A DNA stretch of 64,000 nucleotides from Stichopus chloronotus (GCA_021234535.1 CM037830.1:18717116-18781115), one strand, 5' to 3'. Counted from the first letter of the stretch, positions 48,301 to 58,264 are shown. A program made the numbers and translations. Notes: generated by a model from the letters alone, not told the origin.

Positions 48301-50078
48301 TACAGTATCCAGTATTCATGAACAATATGAGTATAGTAACTGATCAGACAACTGAGAGGTACAGTACCACTGACCTTTCAAATCTCAGAAAGGACAACTG
48401 ATCCATGACTTATTCAATTCAGATTCAGTGGTGACCTGCTGCACAAAAGGGACCAGGACCCTATTGCTAACTCCTGATGCAAGGAGCCCATTCACCTTAA
48501 ATCATTTTATTTGATGTTGACAATTTTGAGGGCCAACCTCCTGGTGAGGTGAGGTTTGTATCAGGGAAAGTACAGTACTTAGTTTCTTTGACGTCTGTAA
48601 GATCACTGGGCAAGATGAGTTTTGAGCATACTTTATACGTGTCTTACCAAGGAGTGATGATACACTTTACTGTGTTAATATCTGTTGTTCCATGGGGTGG
48701 TAACTGGGGGATAAGGCAGTCTCAAACAATGACCTAAAGTGATGTTTGACAGCAAACAACTACCTGTACTTATGGATGGTACAACAAAGACATTTTGAAA
48801 AGTTACATGTAGCAAAAATTTGGATTCTCAGCTTTCATTTGATACTAAATTTGTCATAATTGCACCAACCTGAAATTTTGTGATTCAGCTCATGTTTTGC
48901 TTTGAACTGCAGTCACTAGATACCTCGTGTTATTTTTGTGACTGGTTGTAAGCAAATTCTCAACAGGTTCTGCTTTTAATTGACAGCAAATTTGAAAGAA
49001 ACAGAGTACATCATACTACACATCATTCATACAGTAGGAACCCATTGTTTTGATGATGCAAGTGCAGGAAGTTTAGACCGCCTGTGGGAGCTAGGGTCTA
49101 GATGTAAGTGGTTGGGAGAATTGAAACTGTCTAGGGTGATAGCCGAATGAAAGCCTGTACACCGGCATAAAGAAACATGCTCTCCAATTCAGAAGCAATG
49201 ACATAAACTTTTCAATGTAACAAAAGGCAAATTTAACCTCAAGTAATTTCTTGTAAGAAAAATTTGTCAGTGAAAGTCAAATTCTGCAGAATATGTCATA
49301 GTCAGCCCTTTTTGCATAGATAAATGTTTATATCCATTCCCAATTGTTCTGTTTGATTCCAAGTAACGGTGATTGACTGATATGCTTTCTTTAAGAGTCT
49401 AAATTCATACGGCCAACAAAAATGTCCAGACAATTTTCATACTCAAATATCTGAAGGATGAGTAAATAGCTCTCTTCAGATTTTGTGACAAGTGATCTTT
49501 TCCTCTGTACTGTAGACTCTCTCTTCCCCAAAACACTGATTAAGAACAAAGGCGCTGCAGATGACCAAATGATTACCAGAGCAACTCACATTCCAGATTT
49601 AATACATTATTATGTCCCATAAAATATATGTTGCTAAATTACTCATATTTTCTCTATACAATAAAAAGTTAAGCATTAAACATTCAATGGAAAGAACTGA
49701 TCTAAGGAAGTATTTGCATTGCATCAACACAGTTTTCACAGTGCGATCTGGTAGTTTAACGATAAGACGATGCCCAAAGTTGTGAGACCCTCAGTGAAAC
49801 CGTGAGAATTGTCAATTAAGTCTGATGGCATTAATATTAGGCTGGGCCTAAAGCAAGTCAGGTACATACACGAAATATTTCCCAGAAGTTATTAATCATG
49901 CCTCTTCTCAATTACATGGAAGCGTAAATCCAAATTACACAGTAATATGTGATTGTATGTGCTTACCATGGGTTATCAACTTCTGCAGCACACAGTGTGA
50001 TACAAACACAGGCTCCACAATTAAATGGGCCTTTATTACTGGACTGAAGACTTCCTTCAATAGTTGCAACTCAGTCAT
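26686..50078 (-). CDS. RIG-I-like receptor (CARD-CARD-DECH helicase-RD), 15 exons
   Basis: Spliced from 49967-50078, 45814-45978, 44163-44519, 43030-43206, 41201-41311, 40375-40583, 38945-39184, 37983-38075, 37163-37325, 34817-34915, 33416-33585, 31621-31753, 30909-31139, 27610-27771 and 26686-27324. All splice phases agree, giving about 1020 residues, near MDA5 size. Order: CARD-like module 1 (about 1-92), CARD-like module 2 (95-211), linker, helicase half 1 with APTGTGKT and DECH, TAS motif, RLR-specific helical insert, helicase half 2 with ALLFTQT, TNVVEQGYD and QVKGRNRA, then a C-terminal domain with two Cys pairs. The family binds viral dsRNA in the cytoplasm, hydrolyses ATP and signals through CARD contacts with MAVS. 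Oddity: the helicase frame meets TGA at 27182-27184 and the RD continues in +1. Sub-type (MDA5, RIG-I or LGP2 lineage) is not decided; with CARDs it is not a simple LGP2. Confidence 0.93.
27610..27771 (-). CDS. RLR exon 14 (helicase motif V)
   Basis: Acceptor TTCCAG, donor GTGAGT, phases 1/1. ERKHTIDMFRSGEHKLLVVT precedes NVVEQGYDVPECNLVFRLNY (motif V: usual RLR form T-x-V-A-E/D-E-G-x-D). Here V-E-Q-G replaces A-D/E-E-G. Confidence 0.92.
29225..29890. repeat. Direct duplication of a roughly 280-bp repeat
   Basis: The stretches 29225-29500 and 29625-29890 are diverged direct copies, both with TTCAAGGCTGGTTACATGCA, ACTTAGGATTCT-type words and a terminal ATGGTGGC(A/G)CTCC. They lie in the RLR intron between exons 14 and 13. 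Confidence 0.6.
30440..30665 (+). mobile_element. LINE 3'-end fragment
   Basis: Shares with 45350-45580 the words CTATTGTGTTGTTTTG, TTTTTCCATGCAAT, GTGTATGTCATT and GTTCATTGCTGGAATAAATA, ending in a GAACTGAATGAG tail like the (GAATT) repeats at LINE 3' ends. It lies in an RLR intron, antisense to the gene. Confidence 0.6.
30909..31139 (-). CDS. RLR exon 13 (helicase half 2, motif IV)
   Basis: Acceptor TTTCTAG, donor GTATGT, phases 1/1. RLEELIVMEFR, then SSRALLFTQTIQST (motif IV) and LNAGRLTGAS, where RLRs have a G-x-G-x-x-x loop. Confidence 0.9.
31621..31753 (-). CDS. RLR exon 12 (end of helical insert)
   Basis: Acceptor CATCAAG, donor GTATAT, phase 0/1. DYNRALCLNRDVRTKDALNF is a close match to the Y-N-D-A-L ... 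DAL-x-x-L signature of RLR helicase inserts. Confidence 0.9.
31940..32210 (+). repeat. Dispersed repeat family A, copy 3
   Basis: In the intron between RLR exons 12 and 11. It has CTGTTGCAAATTTTC, GTGATAATCCACATGGTCAA, GTGTCAATCCAATGTCTAGG and GGTGTCATGTCC, ending near AACGTCATGC. Oriented opposite to copy 4, 3 kb away in the same gene. Confidence 0.75.
33416..33585 (-). CDS. RLR exon 11 (helical insert)
   Basis: Acceptor TGTACAG, donor GTGAGT, phase 1/0. IYENWVIKLQREC and IVRACLDHLL correspond to the Y-E-x-W-V helix and the following helix of the insert. Confidence 0.88.
34538..34727. repeat. Two 95-bp tandem copies
   Basis: 34538-34632 and 34633-34727 are nearly identical (ATATGTAAATGCAAGATTTG ... 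CAAGGCAAATA), with a few substitutions. They start 90 bp past the end of RLR exon 10, inside the next intron. Confidence 0.9.
34817..34915 (-). CDS. RLR exon 10 (helical insert)
   Basis: Acceptor TTTTCAG; donor TTAG before GTCTGT, chosen because its phase joins exon 11 and reading through adds no family sequence. VDPFRDVLEQLMTKLESALK matches the DPF..LL..LM helix of RLRs. Confidence 0.8.
34934..35097. repeat. Two 84-bp tandem copies
   Basis: 34934-35017 and 35018-35097 share GATATAGTCAATTA, TTTATACAAATATAATGAA and AAGCTGAATCATATTTCC. They lie directly upstream of the acceptor of RLR exon 10. Confidence 0.85.
35205..35420 (-). repeat. Dispersed repeat family A, copy 4
   Basis: Reverse orientation, in the intron between RLR exons 10 and 9. 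ATGACACCTAATGTCCCCTG, GACCATGTGGATCAAC, GTTGCAACAAGTTGAACCTC and CAATGAAGAGGT mark it. Confidence 0.75.
35657..36325. mobile_element. Non-autonomous DNA transposon with CAGGGATG ends
   Basis: The ends CAGGGATG and CATCCCTG are perfect inverted repeats, flanked on both sides by CTACT (35652-35656 and 36326-36330). The interior has sub-terminal repeats around GGTCGTCC / GGTTGTCCTTCGGACAACC. No protein. The 5-bp duplication and short ends leave the superfamily open. It lies in the RLR intron between exons 10 and 9. Confidence 0.65.
37163..37325 (-). CDS. RLR exon 9 (motif III, start of helical insert)
   Basis: Acceptor ATGCAG, donor GTAAGT, phase 0/1. IVGMTASIGTG is motif III of the RLR/Dicer helicases. 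ILANLDAEKLKIVEANIENL follows, as in the first part of the insert. Confidence 0.92.
37983..38075 (-). CDS. RLR exon 8
   Basis: Acceptor GACACAG, donor GTAAGC, phase 0/0. 31 codons, KGHPFKKIMDLYHTEKKRLA to NVPQ, matching the H-P-x-x-x-I-M stretch after DECH in RLRs. Confidence 0.88.
38945..39184 (-). CDS. RLR exon 7 (helicase motifs Ia-II, DECH box)
   Basis: Acceptor TTTGAAG, donor GTGGGT, phase 0/0, 80 codons. Holds KILADQQANKLQEM, ADLLVLTAQVLVNGL (motif Ib, T-A-Q) and LIIFDECHNC (Walker B DECH, the RLR form). Confidence 0.93.
40375..40583 (-). CDS. RLR exon 6 (helicase Q/motif I, Walker A)
   Basis: Acceptor CGTTACAG, donor GTAAAA, ends phase 0. Encodes LRPYQRELA (Q-motif region), VLVAPTGTGKTHVAGYI (Walker A) and KVMFIVHT (start of motif Ia). 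A second in-phase acceptor (CCTCAG before 40691) would add 36 residues, partly acidic (LNDDEEYEL). I prefer the shorter form because the added part includes a translated pyrimidine tract. Confidence 0.88.
41201..41311 (-). CDS. RLR exon 5 (linker)
   Basis: Acceptor TTGCAG, donor GTAAGT, phases 1/1. Encodes DETPNWNFNIQTEEDKLKSR to RRQLFG. Linker before the helicase. Confidence 0.8.
43030..43206 (-). CDS. RLR exon 4 (acidic linker)
   Basis: Acceptor TTCAG, donor GTATGT, phases 1/1. Low-complexity, acidic linker (VDECEKSLEEVSDRSQ) between CARD 2 and the helicase. No domain. Confidence 0.8.
44163..44519 (-). CDS. RLR exon 3 (CARD 2, single exon)
   Basis: 119 residues from GDEGNQNLADHIEG to LTLEKCS, phases 1/1. 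It holds DHRQQFCRILADMQPNLVED, LLSRSDEEEI, NLLLLLQRSGSDWHRPF and ITACRAVGYDDAADVLEL. The LL..L...G.DW..PF..A.R..GY pattern is that of RLR CARDs. Confidence 0.88.
45145..45580 (+). mobile_element. LINE 3' end with ORF2 C-terminus
   Basis: 45200-45310 reads VKLWNSFSSLLKGCKDTKKF, then KTKLKEHLCTSHSQYS and stop TAA. The pattern G-V-K-L-W-N-S-(L/F)-P/S ... F-K-x-x-L-K-x-x-L is the usual C-terminus of CR1/L2/Jockey-type LINE ORF2. The 3' UTR ends in GGAATAAATAAATTGAATTG repeats. It lies in the RLR intron between exons 3 and 2, antisense. Confidence 0.75.
45814..45978 (-). CDS. RLR exon 2 (second half of CARD 1)
   Basis: Acceptor CACAG, donor GTAAGT, phases 1/1. Encodes DDADKLNKM, VQYLLSRLNIV and KIYQKFLDCLRRSG. 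The final F-L-x-x-L-R-x-S-G is the CARD helix-5/6 signature. Confidence 0.85.
46600..47810. repeat. Tandem repeat of about 150-bp units with GATA tract and terminal hairpin
   Basis: Units around 47121, 47275, 47420, 47570 and 47710 share GAGAAGCATTTTGTAGAA, CATAAAATGGGCC, GGGACCTTGGACC and AACACCCC(G/A)AAGGGACC. The array ends in TAGATAGATAGATAG (47741-47755) and a near-perfect palindrome at 47777-47806 (TAGCTCAcACCAGC / GCTGGTaTGAGCTA). It lies in the first RLR intron. Confidence 0.7.
47811..49966. other. RLR first intron, remainder; nothing recognised
   Basis: AT-rich intron sequence with short ORFs only. The intron runs from 45979 to 49966. Confidence 0.5.
49967..50078 (-). CDS. RLR exon 1 (start codon, first half of CARD 1)
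   Basis: ATG at 50076-50078, preceded by GAAAAC. It reads MTELQLLKEVFSPVIKAHLI and ends in THG split before GTAAGC (phase 1). The helical LL..V..PVI pattern fits the first CARD helices. It is the first Met in frame that joins exon 2. Confidence 0.8.
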
Positions 50079-50560
50079 GTTTTCATTTTTACTTCGGCAC
50101 TACCAACCAGAGAAACACAAATGATTCACCTGTTTATACAAGTTATACAGCCTGACAACTTGTACAACTGTCAGTCAATCCAAGAAGATGAAGACTAGCC
50201 TACAGCACAGGTAGGCTATGTGTAACGTTAGACATTTTTAGGAGGCTACTGTAGTGTGAAGTAAAAAGAGTAAGATTGTACACACAGTGACACACATTAG
50301 AAAATTTCGGGTAGGCCTAAGTTAGGCTGTGCCACACGTAGAACTTCTAGTACACCACGAATATTCCTGGACGGCTCAGCCAATGCACGTCAAGACTCGG
50401 TTCCGTCTAAAGAGGTTCTTGATAGTGGTAGTGGTACGTAACACAGGCAGCCACCGGTGGCTAGGGTAACACTCAAGTAACACTAACAAACAGTAACACT
50501 TACACTAACAGGCCGAGGCTAGGCTTGAAAAGTTGAATAGGCCCAGCCCTGGTGGCCTTG
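50079..50560 (-). promoter_or_regulatory. Probable RLR 5' UTR and promoter region
   Basis: Directly upstream of the RLR ATG, this stretch has more CpG than its surroundings, with repeated TAGGCCTA/TAGGCT and AACACTAACA words, also found at 6030-6330. No clear TATA box or initiator was seen. A 5' UTR exon cannot be excluded. Confidence 0.35.
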
Positions 50561-53500
50561 CTAGGTTATGGCTATTTTCGTAGGCTTGTCGACAAACTGA
50601 CTAAAGAAACAAATGTTATGTCGCAGTTCAAGTTCCTTGGCAGCTTTTGTGATGCAGATTGCTATTGAAAAGACACTGATAAAACGAAGCAAATTATGAC
50701 GTAACAACCGAAGCTGATAATTCAAAACAATACAACAAGACCGTTTAAAACACATACTGTTAGTGTTGCACAGTAATCTTTACAAATGCATGATCAGCTG
50801 GAAAATCCCTCTTGAGAAAGAGGGGAACCCCCAATTTCAAGACGACCCTTATTGAACGCGAAAGGAGACATTTCTGATTAATAAACCTGTGAGACATAAT
50901 ACGTAATTGCTTCTATTCAGAGATATCGAACCCCCCCCCTACTTATAGTGAAGGGAACATTAACACATTTGTGAATATGAATCATTTCGCTAACTGAAAC
51001 TAAAAACTAACAAACTATTCTTAGCACAAGTGTAGATTTCAGAACCTGTGTTCTAAGATAAAGAAAATTTAGCTGAAATTTATTATGCAATTTCTGAGAG
51101 GAAGTTTTATCCTTTTTTTTTTCTGTACGCTCAGTGGAGGAAAAACCTGAGGGTTTGGGACTCATACCCTTCAATATGATACAAAAGTGGGGGTGGGACC
51201 TAAGGTCAGTGTGTTCAACTCCTCGCCCCCCCCACCCCCTCCTTCAACAGTTGGCAAGTTTTGCAAAGAATAAATAAAACTGGGAAGGGCCCTAGATACC
51301 GGCGTAATTTATTACATCATGTCCACCTTTTTAATAGGTATAACCATTTTTCATGGTATTTGTCTTTTATAAATTTGAAAATTGCAGTCATGAGATCCCT
51401 GTCGTTGAGTGTTGGTCACTTGACGTGAAGGTGTTATTAAAACAGCGACACTTAAAAACGGGTATGCACCTGAGTGTTTTCTTTATTGTTGCAAAACAAG
51501 TGCACGGCAAGGTCTCAACGCTGGATACATGGAGATTGGAACATGCGGGAAATGTAAAGCCCCCCCCCCAAAAAAAAATCTTGCACTCTCGGCGCCAACA
51601 AATGTTGACCTTACAAATGCCTCCCTTACATAGAGTCATCACTGCTTGCCCGTCTCCACTTAAAACGTTTGCCTGGGGTCCGGAATCACCTCCCCCCCCC
51701 GCCATTAAAGTATGGTTACGTCGCTGATATCAGATCAGTTGAGGTCAGATGTCCCCCTCCCAAACTTTCAAAATCAATTCGTCACGGCTTAGCCGATATT
51801 TTTGGAGTGTATACTATACCTCAACAGCGGAATAGTTGCCACATAAAAACACGGGGATCTTTCCAAATGAACAATCGCGCGTGACACATCGACAGGGACG
51901 GATCCAGGAAATTTGTTTGCGTGTGCTCTAGATTCACACATTGTGGAAAAGTTTCATCCACCCGAAGGACTTAGATAAAATTGTGCTCTCAATGTGGTGT
52001 ATGAGTTTTTGTATCACAACCCTGATGCTGATATGTCTTTGATGGAATATTGAAGGCAGAGGCTTAGTTTAACTTTTTCCTTTGTGTGTGTGTGAGGGGG
52101 GGGGGGGAGCACCTAAATTTTCCCATTTTTTTCCTACATGTAAGCATTACTGCATCAGGAAACCTGCAAGGTAAGTTACAAACATATGGCTTACACGTGC
52201 AGTGGCATAATTATGCTATTTTCCAGGGGATGTGGGTGACTGACTACAAAACGTGCCCAAACTTGTTGAGATTACATGATGGTCAGCTTCATTTGAATAT
52301 TGGGGTAGTATCATTGGGGTGATGAACTTAAGCTGGTCTGTATGGTGATATGATGGAATTGATGACCCTGAGGGAGGGGCCAAAAGGAAGAAGGACTATC
52401 ATAGCGTAGCCCACAAGAAAATTTGTGGCTTTATAACAAGGCCTAAGATGGCCGCAAACGGCGTTTCCTGGGTCTTCTAATCCGCGTGTACTGTGTCTAG
52501 ATATACGATCCCATTTATACAAGTTCTCAATCAGTAAAAAACATATTTATGAACAATGGACATACATATTTTTATATGGGTTGAGATGATACAATTACGC
52601 GAGGTATAATTTGTTACTGCCCATTGTGAAGCAGTCTTCCACCAGCCAGAGGTGATCGTCGATGGAGTGTTCGTTAAATCAGTGTTGTGCTACCCACTTA
52701 AAACCTTCCTTCTGGATTCTTCGATGACCTCAGCATGCTACGACTAGCTATGATCGAATCTCTGCTGGTCAGTCCTCCTCGGGATTTATGGAATCCCCTC
52801 TAAGACCTCTTTTTACAACTTTTGAAAACCGCACATCATTTGAAAGGTGTCATTTGTATCACACAGAAGCTTCTACGTCAGGTTCCGAAAGACGGGCGGG
52901 GGGGGGGGGGGGGGAGAGGATAAGGTAGAGATAGAGGAGCGCTGTTGTAGAGTGGGACGGGGCACGAGGGGTTGGGCACGTAGCACCTGATGTGGTAAAT
53001 AAATGCATATGTTACAGAGAGCGAAAGAAAAATAACTGGTCGGGGAAAACATGATTTTCCAATTACGAACATTCCAATTCTAGAGAATGAGCCACTGAAG
53101 TCCTCAACACACTCCCTACAGAAGACTATGGCTTAAACACAGTTTCCGTTGATTACAAAACAGTACCCCTCTGACAAGTGGAGGAGACCATAGTCGTCCA
53201 TTCCCATTTGTGGTGCCGCCCGTGTCGCAGATGACAAATTTTCCCACTTTTACAATCAGAGGGGAGAGGGATCCCCTGCCCTTGTAGCTACCCCACTGTA
53301 TCAAGGTTCAGATACATCAGGGTGTCTTAAAAGTATTTGGAAATTTTACCTGAAATTCAAAGGTGAAATCAGAATAACTATATCTCTTCAATGATGTTTT
53401 GAAGTTTTATCTTTTATTGTTTAGATTTTTGCGTGTAAACTAAAGTCTTAAATCTTCTAATCCATGTGTCCCCTTCGTTTTTGTTAAACTATGGAGTTTT

Positions 53501-55032
53501 CTTCCTAGTGCCATTGCGGTTTATACAACTGCAAAAAGCGTCAATACACAAGTGAAGTCTCATCTTAGTTCAAACTATCGTTGTCTCGACTCTTTTACTA
53601 GTTGATATATTGTTTAATCTTTTTAGCTTCCTACTGAGTTGTCATAGTCTTTTCTTTGTTATTCCTATTAGCCTTAACAACTTACATAACTCCACTGAGC
53701 CTCCTAGTGCAATCCCCGAATCTCTTATACTGTCAGCCTGTTCACATATATCAATTTATGTAATTGTATGACTATATCTGGAGAGATTGAAGTAAATGTT
53801 AAGTTCAACAAGGGTAAACATTCCTGAGTTAAAAACAACGTCTGCAGTTTCTGAGTGAGAATTGGTTGACGGATGTGACGAGTCATTTAACTTTTTTGTC
53901 ATTAATGTTCAATGTCCATATTGTTCATCGTTGTTGATTCAAAATACAGCTGAGGGAAAGAACTACACTCGTGGGTGTTTGATTCAGGTTTCACTGTTGA
54001 TGAACTCACTGTGTTAGCAGTCAGTTGATCAAGGGATTAGTTAATTTCATCAATCAGTTCGGTATGGCCCGTGGGTGCGGACGTACCGGAAACATTTTGG
54101 ATGAAAGTACTCCCCAGATTGCCGAGAATCGTCTTTCTACGCTCCTGAGCCTTATATATACGTCTCCAGAGCCATATATATGTATATGGCTCTGATAGTT
54201 TCATCATTGAGGAGCCCTCGCCCAAGAAGATCGCTGCTGCTAGACACCCTCCCCCTTCGCCAAACAACAACTGTTAGTTCGGAATAATCAGAATTTCTCC
54301 CACTAAGTCGTCTCCTCTCCATGGTTCTTTGACAAGGTGGATAAACTTATGAATGACTCATTTTGAGGAACATTTTGAAAATTGTGTTACGTCTTCAACA
54401 CAACTATCTGGTCATGTATTGATAAAATTTTGTCCGACACTGGTCGTTTCTCTCTGCAAGGTAATGTTTTTTGTTTTCTTTTTTTTTAATGCGGTATAGA
54501 GAACGTAGACGTGAACGTGATGTAAACATGAACGAATGATAAGTAGAAAAATAACATAGTACACACAAAAAGGAAGTTTTTTTTTACCAAATCCGCAAGA
54601 ACGACTCACCCTTATTACTTTAAACAAACATTACACCTTAAATTATTGTCAGTGTGTTGAAATCAATACACTGATGTTGTACATATAACCCCTGCATTAT
54701 TATATAAGAAAGATATATGATTTACTTAAACGAAGTATTCAAATCAAGACACTTGTGTTGCGTATAACACTTGCCAAAAGTTGTGACGATTTACGGCTAT
54801 TATATAGTGATCGTCAAAATAATGAGTGACAATATCAACCGTACAGCCAATAGTGTAATCATATACCCCAACCCTTTGCCATTACAATGATAAATATGTT
54901 GAGTGTGATCGAATATTCAGAGCAGGCCTACACATTTGCTATTTATACTTTTTCAATCAATTTTGCACGTTCGCTTTGAAAAATTGAAATCTCTGTTGCT
55001 ATTTACCAAACAATGTTTATTAACCTTAAGAG
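50561..55032. other. No gene recognised; several G/C homopolymers
   Basis: Contains G runs at 52096-52107 and 52898-52914, C runs near 50933, 51562 and 51690, and a small palindrome around 54167-54194 (AGAGCCATATATA / TGTATATGGCTCT). ORFs are short and unassigned. Confidence 0.5.
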
Positions 55033-55447
55033 AACAGTTCACGTTCGGTTCTTGAGATATTAGCAGTTGAAGTTGGTACATTTTCTACAAAAAGTGAAGC
55101 TGAATCAAGCAGGCGTGATTTCATGGATTCACATTGATGGGCAATTTTTTATTCTTCTCTAAAATTTATCACCGACTAGTTTACGAAACTAAATTCTGAA
55201 ATACTAATATCCATAAGTGCATCCTAAGCAATGGAATTTTCAAACCGTTTTATGCCTGAGGGTAACATCTTATCCCTAATCAATCCAAGGTCAAGATATT
55301 ACTTAGGATGGAAAAGAAAGAAAAACAAACATTGGCCACTAATGTGAATCCATGACATCACACCTGCTTGCTTCAAGTTTAAGTTCATTTTTTGTAGAAA
55401 GCGTGGAGAATTAAATTGCTAATGTCCCGAAAAACCGAACATGGGAA
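55033..55447. repeat. Long imperfect inverted repeat (fold-back element)
   Basis: Left arm about 55033-55150 and right arm about 55330-55447 pair over roughly 115 bp. The left has CTACAAAAAGTGAAG, AAGCAGGCGTGAT and CATGGATTCACATT; the right has their complements. About 180 bp separate the arms. A MITE or fold-back element is likely; no target duplication was identified. Confidence 0.75.
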
Positions 55448-55659
55448 ACGAATGAAAATGTCACCAGAATGCTTAGAGTATGTTTCCCTTCAACATATTA
55501 AAAATAAATTTGGTTCTGAACTATTCTTTTAAAGTCACCCCATCCAACTCTCCTTGTAGTTCGAGGTCCTCTCTTGTTTGACATATAGGACCTTTAAATA
55601 CGTTTTTTTTATATTTCAAAGTAGAAATTACAGAGGCGTCTCAAAATCAGATACCAAAC

Positions 55660-56330
55660 CAGAGTTATACTACAATTGAAGCTGACCGCTTCTTCTGGCT
55701 TCACAGGTTGGGTGTGTAACAACTACTCACTATACACCTACGATACAGGAGCGGCGGGGTTAGGGAATGTCTATAGACTTCTGGTGTCAGAATACTAAAG
55801 TGGGACATTGTACCTGGCATATTAAGAGTAAGAGAACATGCATCCCTGCAACAAAATAAACATAAATAACCCAGCACTCTCGATGTCGGGCCGGTGCAAC
55901 TAGTTCAGGTCACTGAATATTGCGCACTATATGCCTCAACTGGGGCATGTAGGTGGGCTCCCAATGATAAATTAAATCAAGACACATGAAAATACAAATT
56001 AACTTCCAGTAGTAAACATAAAAGCACATGAGCACAATGACCTTGAGATATATGAGAATGAATCGAGTTAACATCTCTGGCGGCCGTCAGCGTAGTGATC
56101 CATCGTGTCCAGACTAAGGTAATATACGTGGATAGGCGGCTACGGCTCCATGGGGTCCTGGCAGACGTCGTGACCAAGCCTCTGTAGGGGTTGTCCTCAG
56201 CCCTAGGCCCAATTTAGCTTACTGGTGTGGCCCCATCCACAGTGCCCTAAGGTAACCTTCTCGGGGTCTACCGGGAACCAACAGGCCTACCGCCCAAAGT
56301 GGAACTGAATAGTCAAAATGATTATGCAGT
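55660..56330. other. GC-richer island, origin unknown
   Basis: Around 56080-56300 the sequence is clearly richer in G and C than the flanks (GGCGGCCGTCAGCG, CTCGGGGTCTACCGGG). The 66-codon reverse ORF (55977-56177) has no recognisable domain. It could be part of a retroelement or a lost gene. Confidence 0.3.
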
Positions 56331-57469
56331 GCAGCAAAGTGTAGAACAGTTCTTCTTCTGTTCGAAAGGGTCTCCTCCGAATGGAAATATTTAGAAATAA
56401 TACTGGTACTGTCTTGGATGCGTTGGCAAATGAGTAATCATTTCATTCATCACCATTCTAACTAGTTGACCCATTTTTTTTATTTAAGTAGAAGAAGAAC
56501 ATTAAAAAAGTATAAACAACAAACAGGATTGGAATCCCATTTGCCTAAGCTACAGTGGGTGCGGTTCACCCATGCAAGACCATGCAAGATTGAAGGTAGC
56601 CTCTATAGCTGCTACCGTAGGCTGTCATCAATGTAAAACATAAACATAAGCTAGTAAAGTAAAAGTGCGACGTGACAAAATAGTAACAAAGATGCACTAT
56701 TGCCAGGGAGTTAGATGGTCCTACCGAAAGCTCTTATAGCTACTAAATGGAGGTATCACTCTATACCCGCAATGCTTACTTGTGACATGAGTCTTATCTC
56801 ACTAATGACCATAAGTTTCATGGTTATGGACAACATGAAAAACTTGGGCAGTGATTCATAAAGAAACAACAGTTAGCATTACTAGCTAAATGACAGAAGG
56901 CTAAAATATGAATTCAAAGCAACTGTTTGGTGCTCTGCTCTTGTAAATGAAGTTGGCGCAGCTGAGTATAATGTATGGTTGAATGAGTGTGGTTGAATGC
57001 GTATACTGAGTGCAAGCAATTAGCATTGACCCAGGGTCATTAGCCTATGGGACCAGTAAATATATCGAATGGCATGTCAATATATAGCCCGACTAGGTAC
57101 AGCTTAATGCAAATTTATGAATGACACCATTACTCAGTAGCAAATTAAAAGATACAAGCATAAATATTATAACATGCACCTAGTTATTCAATAGCAATTC
57201 CATGGTAAAATCGTGAGTGTTATACTTAACAAATCTTAGAATCTTAAAATCAGATAAAAAATCAGAATTTTCAACATACACACATTAATGTGGTGGTATA
57301 GAGGAATAGAGGAAAGGGGTACAGTATGTACTTGACTATTAGGATTATTTAGGAGACAACAGGGGATACATTAGAATACGGCAATGCTACTAGCAATGTG
57401 CAAGTTTGACCTACAGAATAAACCAAGTATCCAAATGAAACATGAGCAGGCAATATGAGTGTTTCCTAC
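56331..57469. other. No gene recognised
   Basis: AT-rich, stops in all frames, no repeat structure evident by eye. Confidence 0.45.
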
Positions 57470-57660
57470 ACTCAAAAAACGTAATGGTAAAATAAGAACT
57501 CCATAACTTTTAGGTAAAATTTTACACACAGTTAATGTAAGTCTTACATTGTGTATGTAACAATTTTACTAAAATGTAGTAAAATTTACCAACATTATGT
57601 AGAATTTACATATACTAGTTACCTAAATTATGTAAAATAAGAACCCCATAAATTACATGT
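57470..57660. repeat. AT-rich MITE-like sequence
   Basis: Starts ACACTCAAAAAACGTAATGG. TAAAATAAGAACTCCATAA and TAAAATAAGAACCCCATAA occur near the two ends, and many TAAATTTAC/GTAAAATTT words can pair. Boundaries are uncertain. Confidence 0.4.
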
Positions 57661-57680
57661 AATTAATGTAATCAAGCGTT

Positions 57681-57925
57681 TTGTTTTGCCTGTCGACTTG
57701 ACACCTAACAATTATTCTTGTCATGCAGTTCACCCACCTACCCCCACCCTCATCCTACACATTAGATTGACATATGCACTTGAACTACTTTATGAGATCA
57801 ATGGGATTATGATTATGTGGATCATCAGTATGAGATGATAAAACTGGCCTAAAGCGATGAGGGTTTGCAACAAGTTGGAGCTCACTAAAGCAATGAAGAG
57901 GTGAGGTTGCAGGGTCTTTCATTAT
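57681..57925 (-). repeat. Dispersed repeat family A, copy 5
   Basis: Reverse orientation, at the inner end of the right duplication arm. TTTGCCTGTCGACTTGACAC, GATTATGTGGATCATCAG, GGCCTAAAGCGATGAGG and CAATGAAGAGGTGAGG match copy 1 in opposite strand. It lacks the AACGTCATG end that copy 1 keeps. Confidence 0.75.
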
Positions 57926-58264
57926 AATGAAAGAGGTACGGCATGGATAATTAAATTATAGATTGAGATCGTCTCCTAATACTAAATTTGAATTGCAGGT
58001 ATTGTATCCAGACCATAAATCGCTACTGTAAAAATTCAACAAACATTAATGCAAATTGAATGTCGATGCATTCAAGCCAGAGCAATTACTAATTAGATCC
58101 ATCCGAATTAGGTTATCACAGGTAGATACTTTTGCAGCACACTGAACTTTACAATATCTTTACCGTGTTGCGCCTCCTCTCTTTGATAAGATCTTCCTTA
58201 TCATGACGTTGCGCGATGAAGAATGTTTTCCACTGACGACAAAATCAAATTAGTAGGTAAACTT

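Noticed and set aside
50079..50095. ISRE-like GAAA-type repeat just upstream of the RLR start codon
   Set aside because: The match (AAAAATGAAAAC) has a mismatch in the first half and AT-rich DNA gives such words often.
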